From Terriglobia bacterium (GTDB lineage Bacteria > Acidobacteriota > Terriglobia > Bryobacterales > Bryobacteraceae), in the NCBI GenBank assembly GCA_010084195.1, contig RGPS01000005.1, forward strand, positions 1 through 64,000: a stretch of 64,000 nt of DNA, read 5' to 3'. This document shows, piece after piece, positions 26,356-35,036 of this stretch. The position numbers and the translations under genes were made by a program. How positions within the stretch are numbered: the first letter of the stretch is position 1; every line of letters starts with the position of its first letter. A model generated the notes under the pieces. The model ran no database searches and had not been told where the DNA came from. It saw nothing but the letters and a program-made list of their open reading frames with translations.

Positions 26356-27270
26356 ATGGTGGAGCGCATGACAAGACGGCACGCTCTGGCCCTGTTGGCC
26401 GCCGCACCCTCCCCGCAGGAGACCCGTATCCTGCTCGGGGGCGACGTGATGTTGGCCCGGGGTGTGGCGCAGGCGGCCCGTCTCCACAACGACTACTCCT
26501 GGCCGCTCCGCGAACTGGCCCCGGTCCTTCGCGAGGCTGATATCGCGTTCGTTAACCTGGAGGGTCCGTTTGCGGAGGTGCCGAAACCCTTCAGCACGAA
26601 TATGCTGTTCAAAGTTCAGCGAGAGATGGTGGCGGCCCTCGTAACCGCCGGTATCGACGTGGTTTCAACCGCAAATAACCACGCCCGGGACGCGGGTTCC
26701 AAAGGCGTGGAACTGACGCTTGCCAGCCTCCGGGAGCAGGGTATTGCCGTTGCGGGTACCGGAACAGCCTTCAACGAAGCGCACGCGGGCAGTGTCCTGC
26801 TGCGCCACGGCATCCGCTTTGGTTTTCTGGCCTACACGTACGACGCGAATAACGGCAACTACACGGACACTGACCCTCGAATTGCCGTGGCGGAGATCCC
26901 GCAGATGCGTGTGGATGTGGCGAGCCTTCGACAGCGTGCCGATGTTGCCATTGTGTCCATGCACCATGGCTGGGAGTACTCCACGACTCCCAATCCGTAC
27001 CAGAAAGCCTTCGCGAGGGCTGCGATTGACGCCGGGGCGGCGGTGGTAGTCGGGCACCATCCCCATGTGGTCCAGCCGATGGAGCGCTATCGCACGGGAG
27101 TCATCTTCTACTCGCTGGGAAATCTGGTCTTCGACCAAAGTGAACCGGCGGGCACGAAAAAAGGGCTGCTCGCGGAAGTAACCTTCCAGGGAGCAGCCCT
27201 TAAAGATGCAAAAGTAATGCCGATTGAGATCGTCGGAGAGTCTCCCCGGCTATCAAAACCTACTGCCTGA
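26356..27270 (+). CDS. CapA/PgsA-family metallophosphatase-like protein
   Basis: 304 aa; Met5 at 26368 (MTRRHALALLAAAPS) is an alternative start and would place the TRR leader at the N-terminus. Calcineurin-like motifs of the CapA family follow in order: GGDVMLARG, FVNLEGPF, STANNHARDAGS, VSMHHGWEYS, VGHHPHVVQPME and YSLGNLVFDQ. CapA/PgsA proteins take part in poly-gamma-glutamate or related capsule synthesis, but many members stand alone as exported phosphoesterases, as here: no capB or capC homologue is near. Convergent with the ManD-like gene, stop codons 4 bp apart. Confidence 0.85.
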   Translation: MVERMTRRHALALLAAAPSPQETRILLGGDVMLARGVAQAARLHNDYSWPLRELAPVLREADIAFVNLEGPFAEVPKPFSTNMLFKVQREMVAALVTAGIDVVSTANNHARDAGSKGVELTLASLREQGIAVAGTGTAFNEAHAGSVLLRHGIRFGFLAYTYDANNGNYTDTDPRIAVAEIPQMRVDVASLRQRADVAIVSMHHGWEYSTTPNPYQKAFARAAIDAGAAVVVGHHPHVVQPMERYRTGVIFYSLGNLVFDQSEPAGTKKGLLAEVTFQGAALKDAKVMPIEIVGESPRLSKPTA

Positions 27271-27274
27271 TGGC

Positions 27275-28657
27275 CTACTGCTTGATGATTTGGCCGTCGC
27301 GCTTCCGCACTTCGCCCCAACCGCCGTTCAGACCGCTGCGGGGATTACTGGTGTTGCTGCTGGGGGCTGCGCCGCTGCCGGGCGTACCCTGGAACGGGAA
27401 TTTCGCGGCTGCCTTTTCATCGATTTCGATGCCCCAACCGGGCTTCGTGCTGGGCCAGACATAGCCGTCTTCGAGGACGGGAACGCCGTGAAAGACTTCG
27501 CGGGTGTTGGCGTTGAATTCGGAGTATTCCTGGACGCCAAAGTTGTAGCTGACGACATCCAGGGTTACGTTGGCCATGTGGCCGATGGGCGAAACGTCGC
27601 CGGGCCCATGCCATGCGGTGCGGACGCCGAAGAGTTCGCCCAGAATCGCCACCTTGCGGCAGGGCGTGAATCCACCGGCCTGGGAGACGTGGATGCGGAT
27701 GTAGTCGATCAGGCGCTCGCTCATGAGGGGGAGCCACTCGTGGGGGCTGTTGAAGAGCTCGCCCATGGCGATCGGGGTGGAGCACTGCTGGCGGATGAGG
27801 CGGAAGTAAGCAATATCTTCCGGTGAGAGCGGATCTTCCAGGAAGAAGAGCTTGAACTTCTCGCAGTCCTTGGCGAACTGCACTGCCTGGCTCGGGGTGA
27901 CGCGTTCGTGCACGTCGTGCAGGAGTTCAATTTCTTCACCCAGTTGCTTTCGGCATTCTTCGAACAGCTTCAGGGCGCGGCGGATGTAGGGGGCGGGCTC
28001 AAACACGGCCCCGGTGTCGCGCAGGCCCTTGACCATAGCGCCGCCGCGGCCACCTGCACCGTAGCCTTCGTAGCCGGGCGTGCCAACCTGCACGCGGACA
28101 TGGCGAATCCCCTGTTCCTTGAACTGTTTCGCCATATCGACGCACTGCTGAATTTCAGAACCTGAGGCGTGGCGATACACATCGGCCGCTTCCCGGCACT
28201 TGCCGCCGACAAGATCGTAGACGGGCATCCGAGCCATTTTACCCTTGATATCCCACAGCGCCTGGTCGACGCCACTGATGGCGTTGTTCAGCACCGGGCC
28301 GTTTTTCCAATACGAGCTGTCGTAGCACATTTGCCACGTGTCTTCGATCCGGTCTACCGGGTGGTTGAGGAGCAGCGGCTTGAGGTAGCGCTCCACGGCA
28401 GGCTTCACCAGGTCGGCACGCTGGGTGAAGGTGGCGCAACCGTAGCCGAAGAGGCCGTCTTGGTCGGTGACGATCTTGACGACGGTGAGACGGACGCCGG
28501 CGGGGGCGGTCTCAATCACCTGGACGTCTTTGATCTTCGGGGCGGGCAAGCCACGGATGGCCTTTTCGACGGCGGTCTGGGCCTTCTGTTCGCGGGGGGT
28601 AATCAGGCCACCAATTCCGGCGGCGGCTATGGACTTCAGCAGATTGCGGCGTTGCAT
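27275..28657 (-). CDS. Enolase-superfamily dehydratase, D-mannonate dehydratase (ManD)-like
   Basis: 460 aa. A leader-like start (MQRRNLLKSIAAAGIGGLI) with a QRRNLLK twin-arginine motif suggests export, unusual for ManD. The MLE/MR fold shows the three metal ligands: D in LLHDVHERVTP, E in LFFLEDPLSPED and E in IAMGELFNSPHEW. The catalytic His region AWHGPGDVSPIGHMAN and the C-terminal GVPVLEDGYVWPSTKPGWGI are characteristic of the ManD subgroup. A Gly-rich insert lies near residue 200. ManD enzymes dehydrate D-mannonate or D-gluconate to 2-keto-3-deoxygluconate. It begins 4 bp after ccmD and may be read through from the ccm operon, although no functional link is apparent. Confidence 0.8.
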   Translation of the reverse strand: MQRRNLLKSIAAAGIGGLITPREQKAQTAVEKAIRGLPAPKIKDVQVIETAPAGVRLTVVKIVTDQDGLFGYGCATFTQRADLVKPAVERYLKPLLLNHPVDRIEDTWQMCYDSSYWKNGPVLNNAISGVDQALWDIKGKMARMPVYDLVGGKCREAADVYRHASGSEIQQCVDMAKQFKEQGIRHVRVQVGTPGYEGYGAGGRGGAMVKGLRDTGAVFEPAPYIRRALKLFEECRKQLGEEIELLHDVHERVTPSQAVQFAKDCEKFKLFFLEDPLSPEDIAYFRLIRQQCSTPIAMGELFNSPHEWLPLMSERLIDYIRIHVSQAGGFTPCRKVAILGELFGVRTAWHGPGDVSPIGHMANVTLDVVSYNFGVQEYSEFNANTREVFHGVPVLEDGYVWPSTKPGWGIEIDEKAAAKFPFQGTPGSGAAPSSNTSNPRSGLNGGWGEVRKRDGQIIKQ

Positions 28658-28661
28658 CAGC

Positions 28662-28817
28662 TTATCTTCTCTCCTTGTCAGCGACGAGGGACTTCAGGCG
28701 TGCGAGTTCGCCATCAATGCGGCGTCCCCGCGAAACCAGCAGGAAGACAAACGCCGTGATGATGATCCACGCGGCTGAGTAGCCGTAAAACAGATATGTG
28801 AGGTTCGTAATGTCCAT
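28662..28817 (-). CDS. ccmD: CcmD-like small membrane protein
   Basis: 51 aa, not easily noticed because of its size. It has one transmembrane helix (AAWIIITAFVFLLVS) after a short N-terminus with YLFYGYSA, then a positive and helical tail (RGRRIDGELARLKSLVADKE). Size, topology and position right after ccmC match CcmD, which in System I bridges CcmC/CcmE and the CcmAB ABC complex and helps release holo-CcmE. Last ccm gene of the operon; its stop is 4 bp from the start of the ManD-like gene. Confidence 0.8.
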   Translation of the reverse strand: MDITNLTYLFYGYSAAWIIITAFVFLLVSRGRRIDGELARLKSLVADKERR

Positions 28818-28853
28818 CGTCGTGAAACCTTCTGATTCTATAACGGTCTGGTC

Positions 28854-29534
28854 TTAGATTGAGTGAAGTTCGCGCCGGAGCGAGTCGATTTCGCGTTGGG
28901 CGGTTTCCTGATGTTGGCGGATCAGGATGAGGGCGGTGCAGATCAGGAATACCGCCAGAACGCCGAGGCCGAAAGGTGCGCGGAATTCCGGGGCCATGGT
29001 GCCGGTTTCGAGAACCGGACCAGGGTGCTGCGTCCGCACGTTGGGCAAACGGATGGCCATGAGGACGAGCGGAATATCGGCGTAAGCAAAGATGGCGACA
29101 AAGGCTGATATGGAGGCACGCTGGGTTGGTTCGGCGATGGCGGGGCGGACCAGCAGGTAGCCGAGGTAGAGCAGGAAGCACATCAACTGGCTGGTCATGC
29201 GGAGGTCCCAGGCCCACCAGATGCCCCACTGATTGCGGCCCCAGATGCTGCCGGTGACCAGGTTGACCAGCACCAGCATGGTGCCGACCTCGATGCAGGA
29301 GACCGAGATGGAATCCCACAGGAAGTTCTTCTTTACCAGAAAGAGAATGCTGGTGACGAGGGAGACGGTAAAGAAAATTTGGGCGTTGATTGCAGCCGGA
29401 ACGTGGATGAAAATGATGCGGTAGATGGCCCCCTGCATGGCTTCATCGGGCAGGCCCATGAAAACCGTTTTCAGGTTGGGGATCATCACCAGGGCGGCCA
29501 GGATGGCCAGAATGTAGATCGCTTTTTCTCGCAT
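28854..29534 (-). CDS. ccmC: Haem exporter/haem-handling protein CcmC
   Basis: 226 aa with six transmembrane helices. The tryptophan-rich haem-handling WWD signature is in WGRNQWGIWWAWDLRMTSQL near residue 100, flanked by the periplasmic histidines HVPAA and (in the weaker second loop) the R/H-containing segment. CcmC transfers haem to apo-CcmE in the periplasm. It is 36 bp upstream of ccmD and 9 bp downstream of ccmB, in the order A-B-C-D normal for System I. The C-terminus (QHQETAQREIDSLRRELHSI) is more charged than in E. coli. Confidence 0.9.
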   Translation of the reverse strand: MREKAIYILAILAALVMIPNLKTVFMGLPDEAMQGAIYRIIFIHVPAAINAQIFFTVSLVTSILFLVKKNFLWDSISVSCIEVGTMLVLVNLVTGSIWGRNQWGIWWAWDLRMTSQLMCFLLYLGYLLVRPAIAEPTQRASISAFVAIFAYADIPLVLMAIRLPNVRTQHPGPVLETGTMAPEFRAPFGLGVLAVFLICTALILIRQHQETAQREIDSLRRELHSI

Positions 29535-29543
29535 TCGTTTTCC

Positions 29544-30242
29544 TCAGACTATCAGGATGAACTCAATCATATACAGAGCCAGGGACGTGTAGATCACGTC
29601 GAACCCGACCAGAAGCCGCAGGGAGGCCAGGGCCTCTCCACTCGCCGCCTGACCAAACATCGGCTCGCCGCCCAGCAGCGCCGTCGTGGTGCCCATGGCA
29701 CCAATCAGCAACGGGATCAAAATTGGGTAGAGCAGCACGGGCAACATCAGTTCGCGGAGCCGGATATTCACAGTGACGGCTGAAAATGCGGTGCCGACCA
29801 CGGTGATACCCCAGGTCGCCAACGCCATCACCAGCAGCAGCCCCCCGAACCTGTCCGTCCAGTGAATGTTGTAAAACAGGCCGAAGACCGGCAGGGAGAT
29901 CAGTTCCACGATGAACAGCAGGAGGAACGCCGCCACGGATTTTCCCAGGAAGATGGCCCAGGCGGGAGCCGGGGAGGCGATCAGGACGTCCAGGCAGTCG
30001 TTGGGGAGTTCGCGGGCAAAGCTGCGGTTGACGATCAGGGCGCCGGCGAAGGAGAAGACCAGCCAGAGCATGCCGCCCGAGATCGCATAGAGTTCTTCAC
30101 GCCCCAGGTCGAACGCGAAGCTGAACAGGACCAGGATGACGAGCGCGAAACTGGCACTTGCGTTGATGGACTCCTTGGTGCGGAGTTCGGTTTGGAGGTC
30201 TTTCTTCGCGATGGCGAGTGCGGTAATCAGGCCTCGTTTCAT
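29544..30242 (-). CDS. ccmB: CcmB, membrane subunit of the Ccm ABC transporter
   Basis: 232 aa with six transmembrane helices. The N-terminus IAKKDLQTELRTKESINASA and segments FAGALIVNRSFARELPNDCL, LIASPAPAWAIFLGKSVAAF and LPVLLYPILIPLLIGAM are characteristic of CcmB. With CcmA it forms the ABC complex that uses ATP to release holo-CcmE from CcmC. It follows ccmA after 16 bp. Confidence 0.9.
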   Translation of the reverse strand: MKRGLITALAIAKKDLQTELRTKESINASASFALVILVLFSFAFDLGREELYAISGGMLWLVFSFAGALIVNRSFARELPNDCLDVLIASPAPAWAIFLGKSVAAFLLLFIVELISLPVFGLFYNIHWTDRFGGLLLVMALATWGITVVGTAFSAVTVNIRLRELMLPVLLYPILIPLLIGAMGTTTALLGGEPMFGQAASGEALASLRLLVGFDVIYTSLALYMIEFILIV

Positions 30243-30258
30243 GCTTGATTTTGCCTCA

Positions 30259-30969
30259 TTATTCCGCCACCGGCCCGTCGCCGTAGGTTCGGTAGAGCCA
30301 GCCGGGGTCGGCTAACATTTCAGGCGTTTGGGGACCGGTATGGACGATCTTGCCGCGTTCGAGGAGGGCCACGTTGGTGGCGAGTTCCATGGCTTCGCGG
30401 ATCTGGTGAGTGGACATGACGATGGTGGAGCCACGGGACAGGGCGTCTTTCAGAAGAGACTGGAGGACGTTAATGGCTCGGTCGTCGAGCGAGGTAAACG
30501 GTTCGTCGAGGAGCAGCAGTTCGGGTTGGTGGATGAAGGCTCTGGCGACGGCGAGGCGCTGCCGCATGCCTCTGGAGAATTCCCTGGCCATGCCGTCTTT
30601 CACGCGTTCCAGACCTACCCGTTCCAGGGCCTCCATGGCGGCCTTTTCGGGGTTGTCGACGCCGAGGAGGCGCCCGAAGAGCATCAGATTCTCGAGAGCG
30701 GAAAGGTCGTCATACACGCCGATTCCGTGGCCCAGATAGCCGGTCTTGCGGCGGACGATGTCGCTGCGGGAACCATCACCAAAGATCTTCACGTCGCCCT
30801 TTGTGGCTCGAGAGAGATTGGCCAGGATTCGAAGCATGGTTGTTTTGCCTGCCCCATTGCGTCCGAGCAGGGCCATGCACGCGCCCTGGGGTACCTGGAG
30901 ACTGGCCCCACGCAGGGCCGGGTAGTCCCCGAAGTACTTCCAGACGCGATCAGCTTCGACCGCGAGCAT
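30259..30969 (-). CDS. ccmA: CcmA, ATPase subunit of the Ccm ABC transporter
   Basis: 236 aa. Walker A is GRNGAGKT near residue 36, the signature motif is FSRGMRQRLAVARAF, Walker B is LLLLDEPFTSLD and the switch His is in STHQIREAME. The size and neighbourhood (ccmB next) identify CcmA. It overlaps the preceding gene (30950-32062) by 20 bp, so the non-canonical membrane protein is translationally coupled to the transporter. Confidence 0.9.
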   Translation of the reverse strand: MLAVEADRVWKYFGDYPALRGASLQVPQGACMALLGRNGAGKTTMLRILANLSRATKGDVKIFGDGSRSDIVRRKTGYLGHGIGVYDDLSALENLMLFGRLLGVDNPEKAAMEALERVGLERVKDGMAREFSRGMRQRLAVARAFIHQPELLLLDEPFTSLDDRAINVLQSLLKDALSRGSTIVMSTHQIREAMELATNVALLERGKIVHTGPQTPEMLADPGWLYRTYGDGPVAE

Positions 30970-32062
30970 TCTTAGAGGCCTTTTTTACCGCTGCGGCTTC
31001 GACGGCTGCTTCTTTCTGGTCGGCTGGTACAGACTTTCGATAGAGCAGGACAAAGCTGAGGGTCAGCATGGAGAGGACGCTCAGCAAGACCCACTTCACT
31101 GCCAGAACTGTAGACCAGAGCTCGGAGGAGCCGAGGGTCAGGCCGTAGAGTCTGGGCAGGTTCATGGTGAGGGCCGGCTGGCCACTGCCGCCTTCGCCTC
31201 TACCTTCCCCGCCACTGGCTGTTGCGGAATCGGCGAGGGCGCCTGTGCCTTCCACTGTGAAATGAATAGCAGGTCCGTCAACGCCCCAGATGGTGGCCTT
31301 CGTTCGGGGTTCCTGGCCGAGATTCTTCAGGCCGTCGCCTTTGAATTCGACGCCGACCGGAGCAATCATCCTGGTTTGACCACCTTTACTGAGGATTTGG
31401 TCGTCGAAGACGCCAGGGGTCTGGAAGGGCATGCTCCATTGCAGATCGACGCGGGATTCGCCGGGTTTGATGGGGAAATCGAGCTTGAAGGTATTGGGTT
31501 TGGGGCCGGGATCCGGAGCTTTCCGAAGAGGCAGGCCACCGGGCGCGAGCGCATTGACTTCCACTTTGCCCTGTGCGCCGGCAGGGAGCGCGAACTGCAG
31601 CGTTCCGGCAGTGGGGTTGTTCCAGGTTGTTTTGCCTTCGTTGCGGAAGACATAGCTCTCGCTGACGGTCAGGATGCCATTGGCTCCAGGTTCCAGCAGG
31701 ATCATGTGCTGGTCAATCCGGGCCTCGCCGGGCGTACTGGTTGACTCGAAGACAGGAATGACAACTGCTGTGAGGGGGGAACCCGGGGGCAGCATTTTGT
31801 TGTACTGGACGCCGCCGTAAACTGCCTGGAGAAGCAGTGGGCCACCGCCGCGACCGGGGGCGACATCTTCGGTGAAGAGGAACTTACCCTGCGCGTCGGT
31901 CTTGATGCTGTTGAGGAATTGGGGGCCCTGCTGACTGGTCTGGAACAACGTGACGGTGACGCCGGCGGCTGGCTTGCCGGAAGTGGTGTTGGTCACCAGG
32001 CCATCCACGCCGGCCAGAGCAAGGGGGCAGCACAGGAGAAATGTCGTTATGGTGCGCTTCAC
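30950..32062 (-). CDS. Exported membrane-anchored protein with carboxypeptidase-regulatory-like domain
   Basis: 370 aa. Signal peptide (TITTFLLCCPLALAG), then a carboxypeptidase-regulatory-like beta-sandwich at ~18-75 (VDGLVTNTTSGKPAAGVTVT, TDAQGKFLFTEDVAPG). The central ~220 residues are beta-rich with no recognised family. A single transmembrane helix lies at ~325-345 (WVLLSVLSMLTLSFVLLY), followed by a basic Lys/Ala-rich cytoplasmic tail. It lies inside the ccm operon, overlapping ccmA by 20 bp and the zinc-ribbon gene by 4 bp. It is not a standard System I component. A periplasmic scaffold or chaperone for apocytochromes or CcmE is possible; this is inference from position. Confidence 0.65.
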   Translation of the reverse strand: MKRTITTFLLCCPLALAGVDGLVTNTTSGKPAAGVTVTLFQTSQQGPQFLNSIKTDAQGKFLFTEDVAPGRGGGPLLLQAVYGGVQYNKMLPPGSPLTAVVIPVFESTSTPGEARIDQHMILLEPGANGILTVSESYVFRNEGKTTWNNPTAGTLQFALPAGAQGKVEVNALAPGGLPLRKAPDPGPKPNTFKLDFPIKPGESRVDLQWSMPFQTPGVFDDQILSKGGQTRMIAPVGVEFKGDGLKNLGQEPRTKATIWGVDGPAIHFTVEGTGALADSATASGGEGRGEGGSGQPALTMNLPRLYGLTLGSSELWSTVLAVKWVLLSVLSMLTLSFVLLYRKSVPADQKEAAVEAAAVKKASKNARGRS

Positions 32063-32517
32063 TGCTTGATCTCCGCGTCATGCTTTTTCTCCGGATCAGC
32101 GGACATAGGCTTGCCGCATTCGCCGCAGAACTTCAGGGCTTTTTCGAAGCGGGCTCCGCAACCGGGGCAAACATTTTGTTTTGGGGCTACCACCACTTCA
32201 GGTGCCCTGGGCGGGGGAGGAGTTTTACCGGTGATTTGACCCAACTCCACTTTCAGCCGGTCTTCTTCGGCCCGAACGCGGGCAAGCTCCTTCTGGAGCT
32301 CAACTTTTGTGGCGGCGTAATCGTCATCAGAAAGCTTGTCGAGGCGATATTCAAACTGGAGGTCGCGAAGGTTCTCGTAGATTGCCGCCTTCCGCTCGTC
32401 CAGATGGCGGAACGGAGAAACAGGGGCCACCTTCGGGAGATCAGAAGGGCGAATAAACACGAGGAAGCCGACCATTGCGGCTCCGAGTAAAGCTCCAAAA
32501 ATCAGGCCCGGATCCAC
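32059..32517 (-). CDS. CcmI-like helical protein with C-terminal zinc ribbon
   Basis: 152 aa. One N-terminal transmembrane helix (LIFGALLGAAMVGFLVF), then a helical segment YENLRDLQFEYRLDKLSDDD that resembles the short N-terminal coiled region of CcmI, the apocytochrome-binding factor of System I. After a Pro-rich linker there is a two-knuckle zinc ribbon, CPGCGARFEKALKFCGECG. Canonical CcmI has TPRs instead, so this is a different architecture. It starts 1 bp after ccmH ends and overlaps the next gene by 4 bp. It may be a reduced CcmI whose TPR part is replaced by another carrier. Confidence 0.6.
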   Translation of the reverse strand: MDPGLIFGALLGAAMVGFLVFIRPSDLPKVAPVSPFRHLDERKAAIYENLRDLQFEYRLDKLSDDDYAATKVELQKELARVRAEEDRLKVELGQITGKTPPPPRAPEVVVAPKQNVCPGCGARFEKALKFCGECGKPMSADPEKKHDAEIKQ

Positions 32518-33003
32518 TTATTCGAGCCCTTCCGTATCGCGTTCGATCTCAGCGCGGTACTTCGCAAAAACGGGGTCGTCCGAGGCTGCGGGGGCATGCC
32601 CGGCAGTGGCGGGTTTCAGAGTTTTCGGGCCCTGCATTTTCTTAATTGCGATCCAGATAACTCCGCCGCCGGCCAGCAGGGAGAGATAGGGGATCATCCA
32701 GAAGAAGGAATTGGGATCCTGCCGGAAGATTTTCTCGCCGTATTCCTTCACAAACGAGGCGACGATGGCCGCGTCGCTCTGGCCTTCACGCTGCATCTTG
32801 TAGATCTTGCCCCGAGCGGGTTTGCAGAAGTGACACTGGCCAGACGACATGTTGCAATTCAGATTTTCCATGCAGGAACCGCACTGGCAGGAAAGCTTGT
32901 TGCCGATGCGTTTGACCTCGTCGCTCTCCAACTGCGCTGCAGTTTGGGCAAAAGAAGCGACGGCCACGAACAGCAGGAGGAAACTAAACTTCAACCGGGG
33001 CAT
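32518..33003 (-). CDS. ccmH: CcmH-like thioreductase with atypical cysteine cluster
   Basis: 161 aa. Signal peptide (KFSFLLLFVAVASFAQ), then the CcmH three-helix domain. The canonical LRCxxC motif is replaced by LSCQCGSCMENLNCN followed by GQCHFC, i.e. six cysteines in about 25 residues. The following IYKMQREGQSDAAIVASFVK and EYGEKI match CcmH. One transmembrane helix (IPYLSLLAGGGVIWIAIKK) and a tail with KYRAEIERDTEGLE follow. CcmH keeps the CxxCH thiols of apocytochromes reduced for haem ligation. The extra cysteines suggest a different redox relay or metal binding. The start overlaps ccmF by 20 bp. Confidence 0.8.
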   Translation of the reverse strand: MPRLKFSFLLLFVAVASFAQTAAQLESDEVKRIGNKLSCQCGSCMENLNCNMSSGQCHFCKPARGKIYKMQREGQSDAAIVASFVKEYGEKIFRQDPNSFFWMIPYLSLLAGGGVIWIAIKKMQGPKTLKPATAGHAPAASDDPVFAKYRAEIERDTEGLE

Positions 33004-34990
33004 TTTCTTTGGCCACTCCTACGACTTCAGTGCGCGTGTAGGTACGCGCTACTTTACTTGGCACCAGACAGACCAGGGTACCGCCGATCAGGACGACGAC
33101 ACCAATCCAGATCCATTCGACGAGCGGGAACACGTACGCCTGCAGGGTGGCTTTGTCGCCGGCACGGGCCGCGTAATTGATGTAGAGATCTTCGTTGAGG
33201 CGGCTGCGAAGAGCCACGACGGCTGTCGCCTGCTGGGCAGCCTTATAGAAGCGCCGGGTGGGTTCCACAATTTCGAGGAACTCGCCGTTCTTCGTGACTT
33301 CCAGTTTGGCCGTTTCCCACGTGTAGTTCGAGAGTTCACCTTCGGTAAGATCAAGTACCTTCAGGTTGTATGCGCCGACCTTCATGGTGGAGCCTTTGGC
33401 TACTTCGCCAACTGAGGTTTCGTTGAAGGGGTGCCCGCTCCAGCCAATGAACATAAGGACCATGCCCATGTGGACCAAATAGCCACCGTAGCGGCGTGTA
33501 TTGCGGTGGGTCAATTCGATAACGGCCGGGATAAAGCCGGATTGGGTCTTTTCGCTGATGGCGTTCGCGCCGCGGAAGAATTCCAGCACGATGGTGGCGG
33601 TAACGAAGAAGCAGAGGCTGAGCGAAATGATGGAGTACGGATACCGCATGCCGCCCGCGAAAAGGGCCGCTGCGGTGATGAGGGTGCCGATACCGGGCCA
33701 CTGGAAGTTCTTCCGGAGGCTGTCGATGGAGGTTCTTCGCCAGGCAAACAGAGGTCCGACGCCGGTCAGGAACAGCAGGAACAGACCGATGGGAACCATC
33801 AGGCGGTTGAACCAGACGGCATCAAGGCTGATTTTTTCGTTCGAGAGCTTTTCGGTGATGACCGGGAAGAGGGTGCCCCAGAGGACAGCGAAGCAACTGG
33901 CGAGCAGGACCAGGTTATTAAACAGGAAGCTTGATTCGCGGGAGACGACGCTTTCGAGGTCCGATTCGCTGCGGAGGTAGTTGAGGCGGTCCAGAATCAG
34001 CCATACCGTGGCGGCGATACCGAGGGCGAGGAAGGCGACGAAGTACTTGCCGATGGGGGATTCCGCGAAGGCATGGACCGAACTCACGATGCCTGAGCGG
34101 GTCAGGAAGGTGCCGAAGATGCAGAGGAAGAAGGTGGAGGCAATCAGCACCATGTTCCAGACCTTCATCATGCCCTTCTTTTCCTGCATCATGACGGAGT
34201 GGAGGAAAGCGGTGGCGGCCAGCCAGGGGAGCAGGGAGGCATTTTCCACTGGATCCCACATCCAGTAACCGCCCCAGCCGAGAACGTGGTAGGCCCATGC
34301 GGAACCGAGCGCGATGCCCATCCCCTGGAACAGCCAGGTCACGATGGACCAGCGGCGAGTGGTGTGAATCCAGCTTTCGCCGGGGGCTTTCTCGATGAGC
34401 GAGGCCATTGCGAAGGCGAACGGTACGGCGAAGCCCACATATCCCAGGTACAGCATGGGGGGGTGAATCACCATCGCCCAGTACTGCAGCAGGGGGTTCA
34501 GGCCCATGCCGTCAGCGACCGAGGTGACTACTTTGTCTACCGCCAGAACCTGGAACGGGCTGGCAATAAAGGCATTAAAATTCAGGAAGAACAACTGGAT
34601 GGTGGACAGGATGGCAACTACCCAGGGCAGAAGGTTTCGGTGCGTTTTCCTTGAAGTCAGGACGGCAACGGCGGCGTAGGTGGAAAGCAGCCAGCTCCAA
34701 AAAAGGAGTGAGCCTTCCTGTCCGCCCCACCATGCCGCGAACTTGTAGAACGACGGCATGTCGCGATTGGTGTGGCTCGCCACGTAGGCCATGCGGTAGT
34801 CGCTGGTCATCAAGCCATATACGAGGATGCCGGCGGCGGTGGAGACCAGTGCCCAAACTGCCAGCACGGCTCTTTCGCCGCTCAGCGTCAGGAACGGCTT
34901 GCCTTTCAGCCGCCCCACAACACTTGCAATGATCGAGTACAGCGAGATACAGAACGCCAGCAGAAGCGCGAGAGCGCCTACGTTTTCCAT
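32984..34990 (-). CDS. ccmF: CcmF, haem lyase subunit
   Basis: 668 aa with about fifteen transmembrane helices. The WWD signature is complete: LGWGGYWMWDPVENASLLPW near residue 230, flanked by conserved histidines (MVIHPPMLYLGYVG, HTTRRW, FLHSVMM). The later periplasmic loop GMVLMFIGWSGHPFNETSVG is also family-typical. CcmF takes haem from holo-CcmE and, with CcmH, joins it to apocytochrome CxxCH motifs. The gene follows ccmE after 46 bp and overlaps ccmH by 20 bp. Confidence 0.92.
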   Translation of the reverse strand: MENVGALALLLAFCISLYSIIASVVGRLKGKPFLTLSGERAVLAVWALVSTAAGILVYGLMTSDYRMAYVASHTNRDMPSFYKFAAWWGGQEGSLLFWSWLLSTYAAVAVLTSRKTHRNLLPWVVAILSTIQLFFLNFNAFIASPFQVLAVDKVVTSVADGMGLNPLLQYWAMVIHPPMLYLGYVGFAVPFAFAMASLIEKAPGESWIHTTRRWSIVTWLFQGMGIALGSAWAYHVLGWGGYWMWDPVENASLLPWLAATAFLHSVMMQEKKGMMKVWNMVLIASTFFLCIFGTFLTRSGIVSSVHAFAESPIGKYFVAFLALGIAATVWLILDRLNYLRSESDLESVVSRESSFLFNNLVLLASCFAVLWGTLFPVITEKLSNEKISLDAVWFNRLMVPIGLFLLFLTGVGPLFAWRRTSIDSLRKNFQWPGIGTLITAAALFAGGMRYPYSIISLSLCFFVTATIVLEFFRGANAISEKTQSGFIPAVIELTHRNTRRYGGYLVHMGMVLMFIGWSGHPFNETSVGEVAKGSTMKVGAYNLKVLDLTEGELSNYTWETAKLEVTKNGEFLEIVEPTRRFYKAAQQATAVVALRSRLNEDLYINYAARAGDKATLQAYVFPLVEWIWIGVVVLIGGTLVCLVPSKVARTYTRTEVVGVAKENAPVEV

Positions 34991-35036
34991 GATTGTTTTG
35001 GACCCAGCTCTTTAAATAAAGTTACGGACTTGAGAT

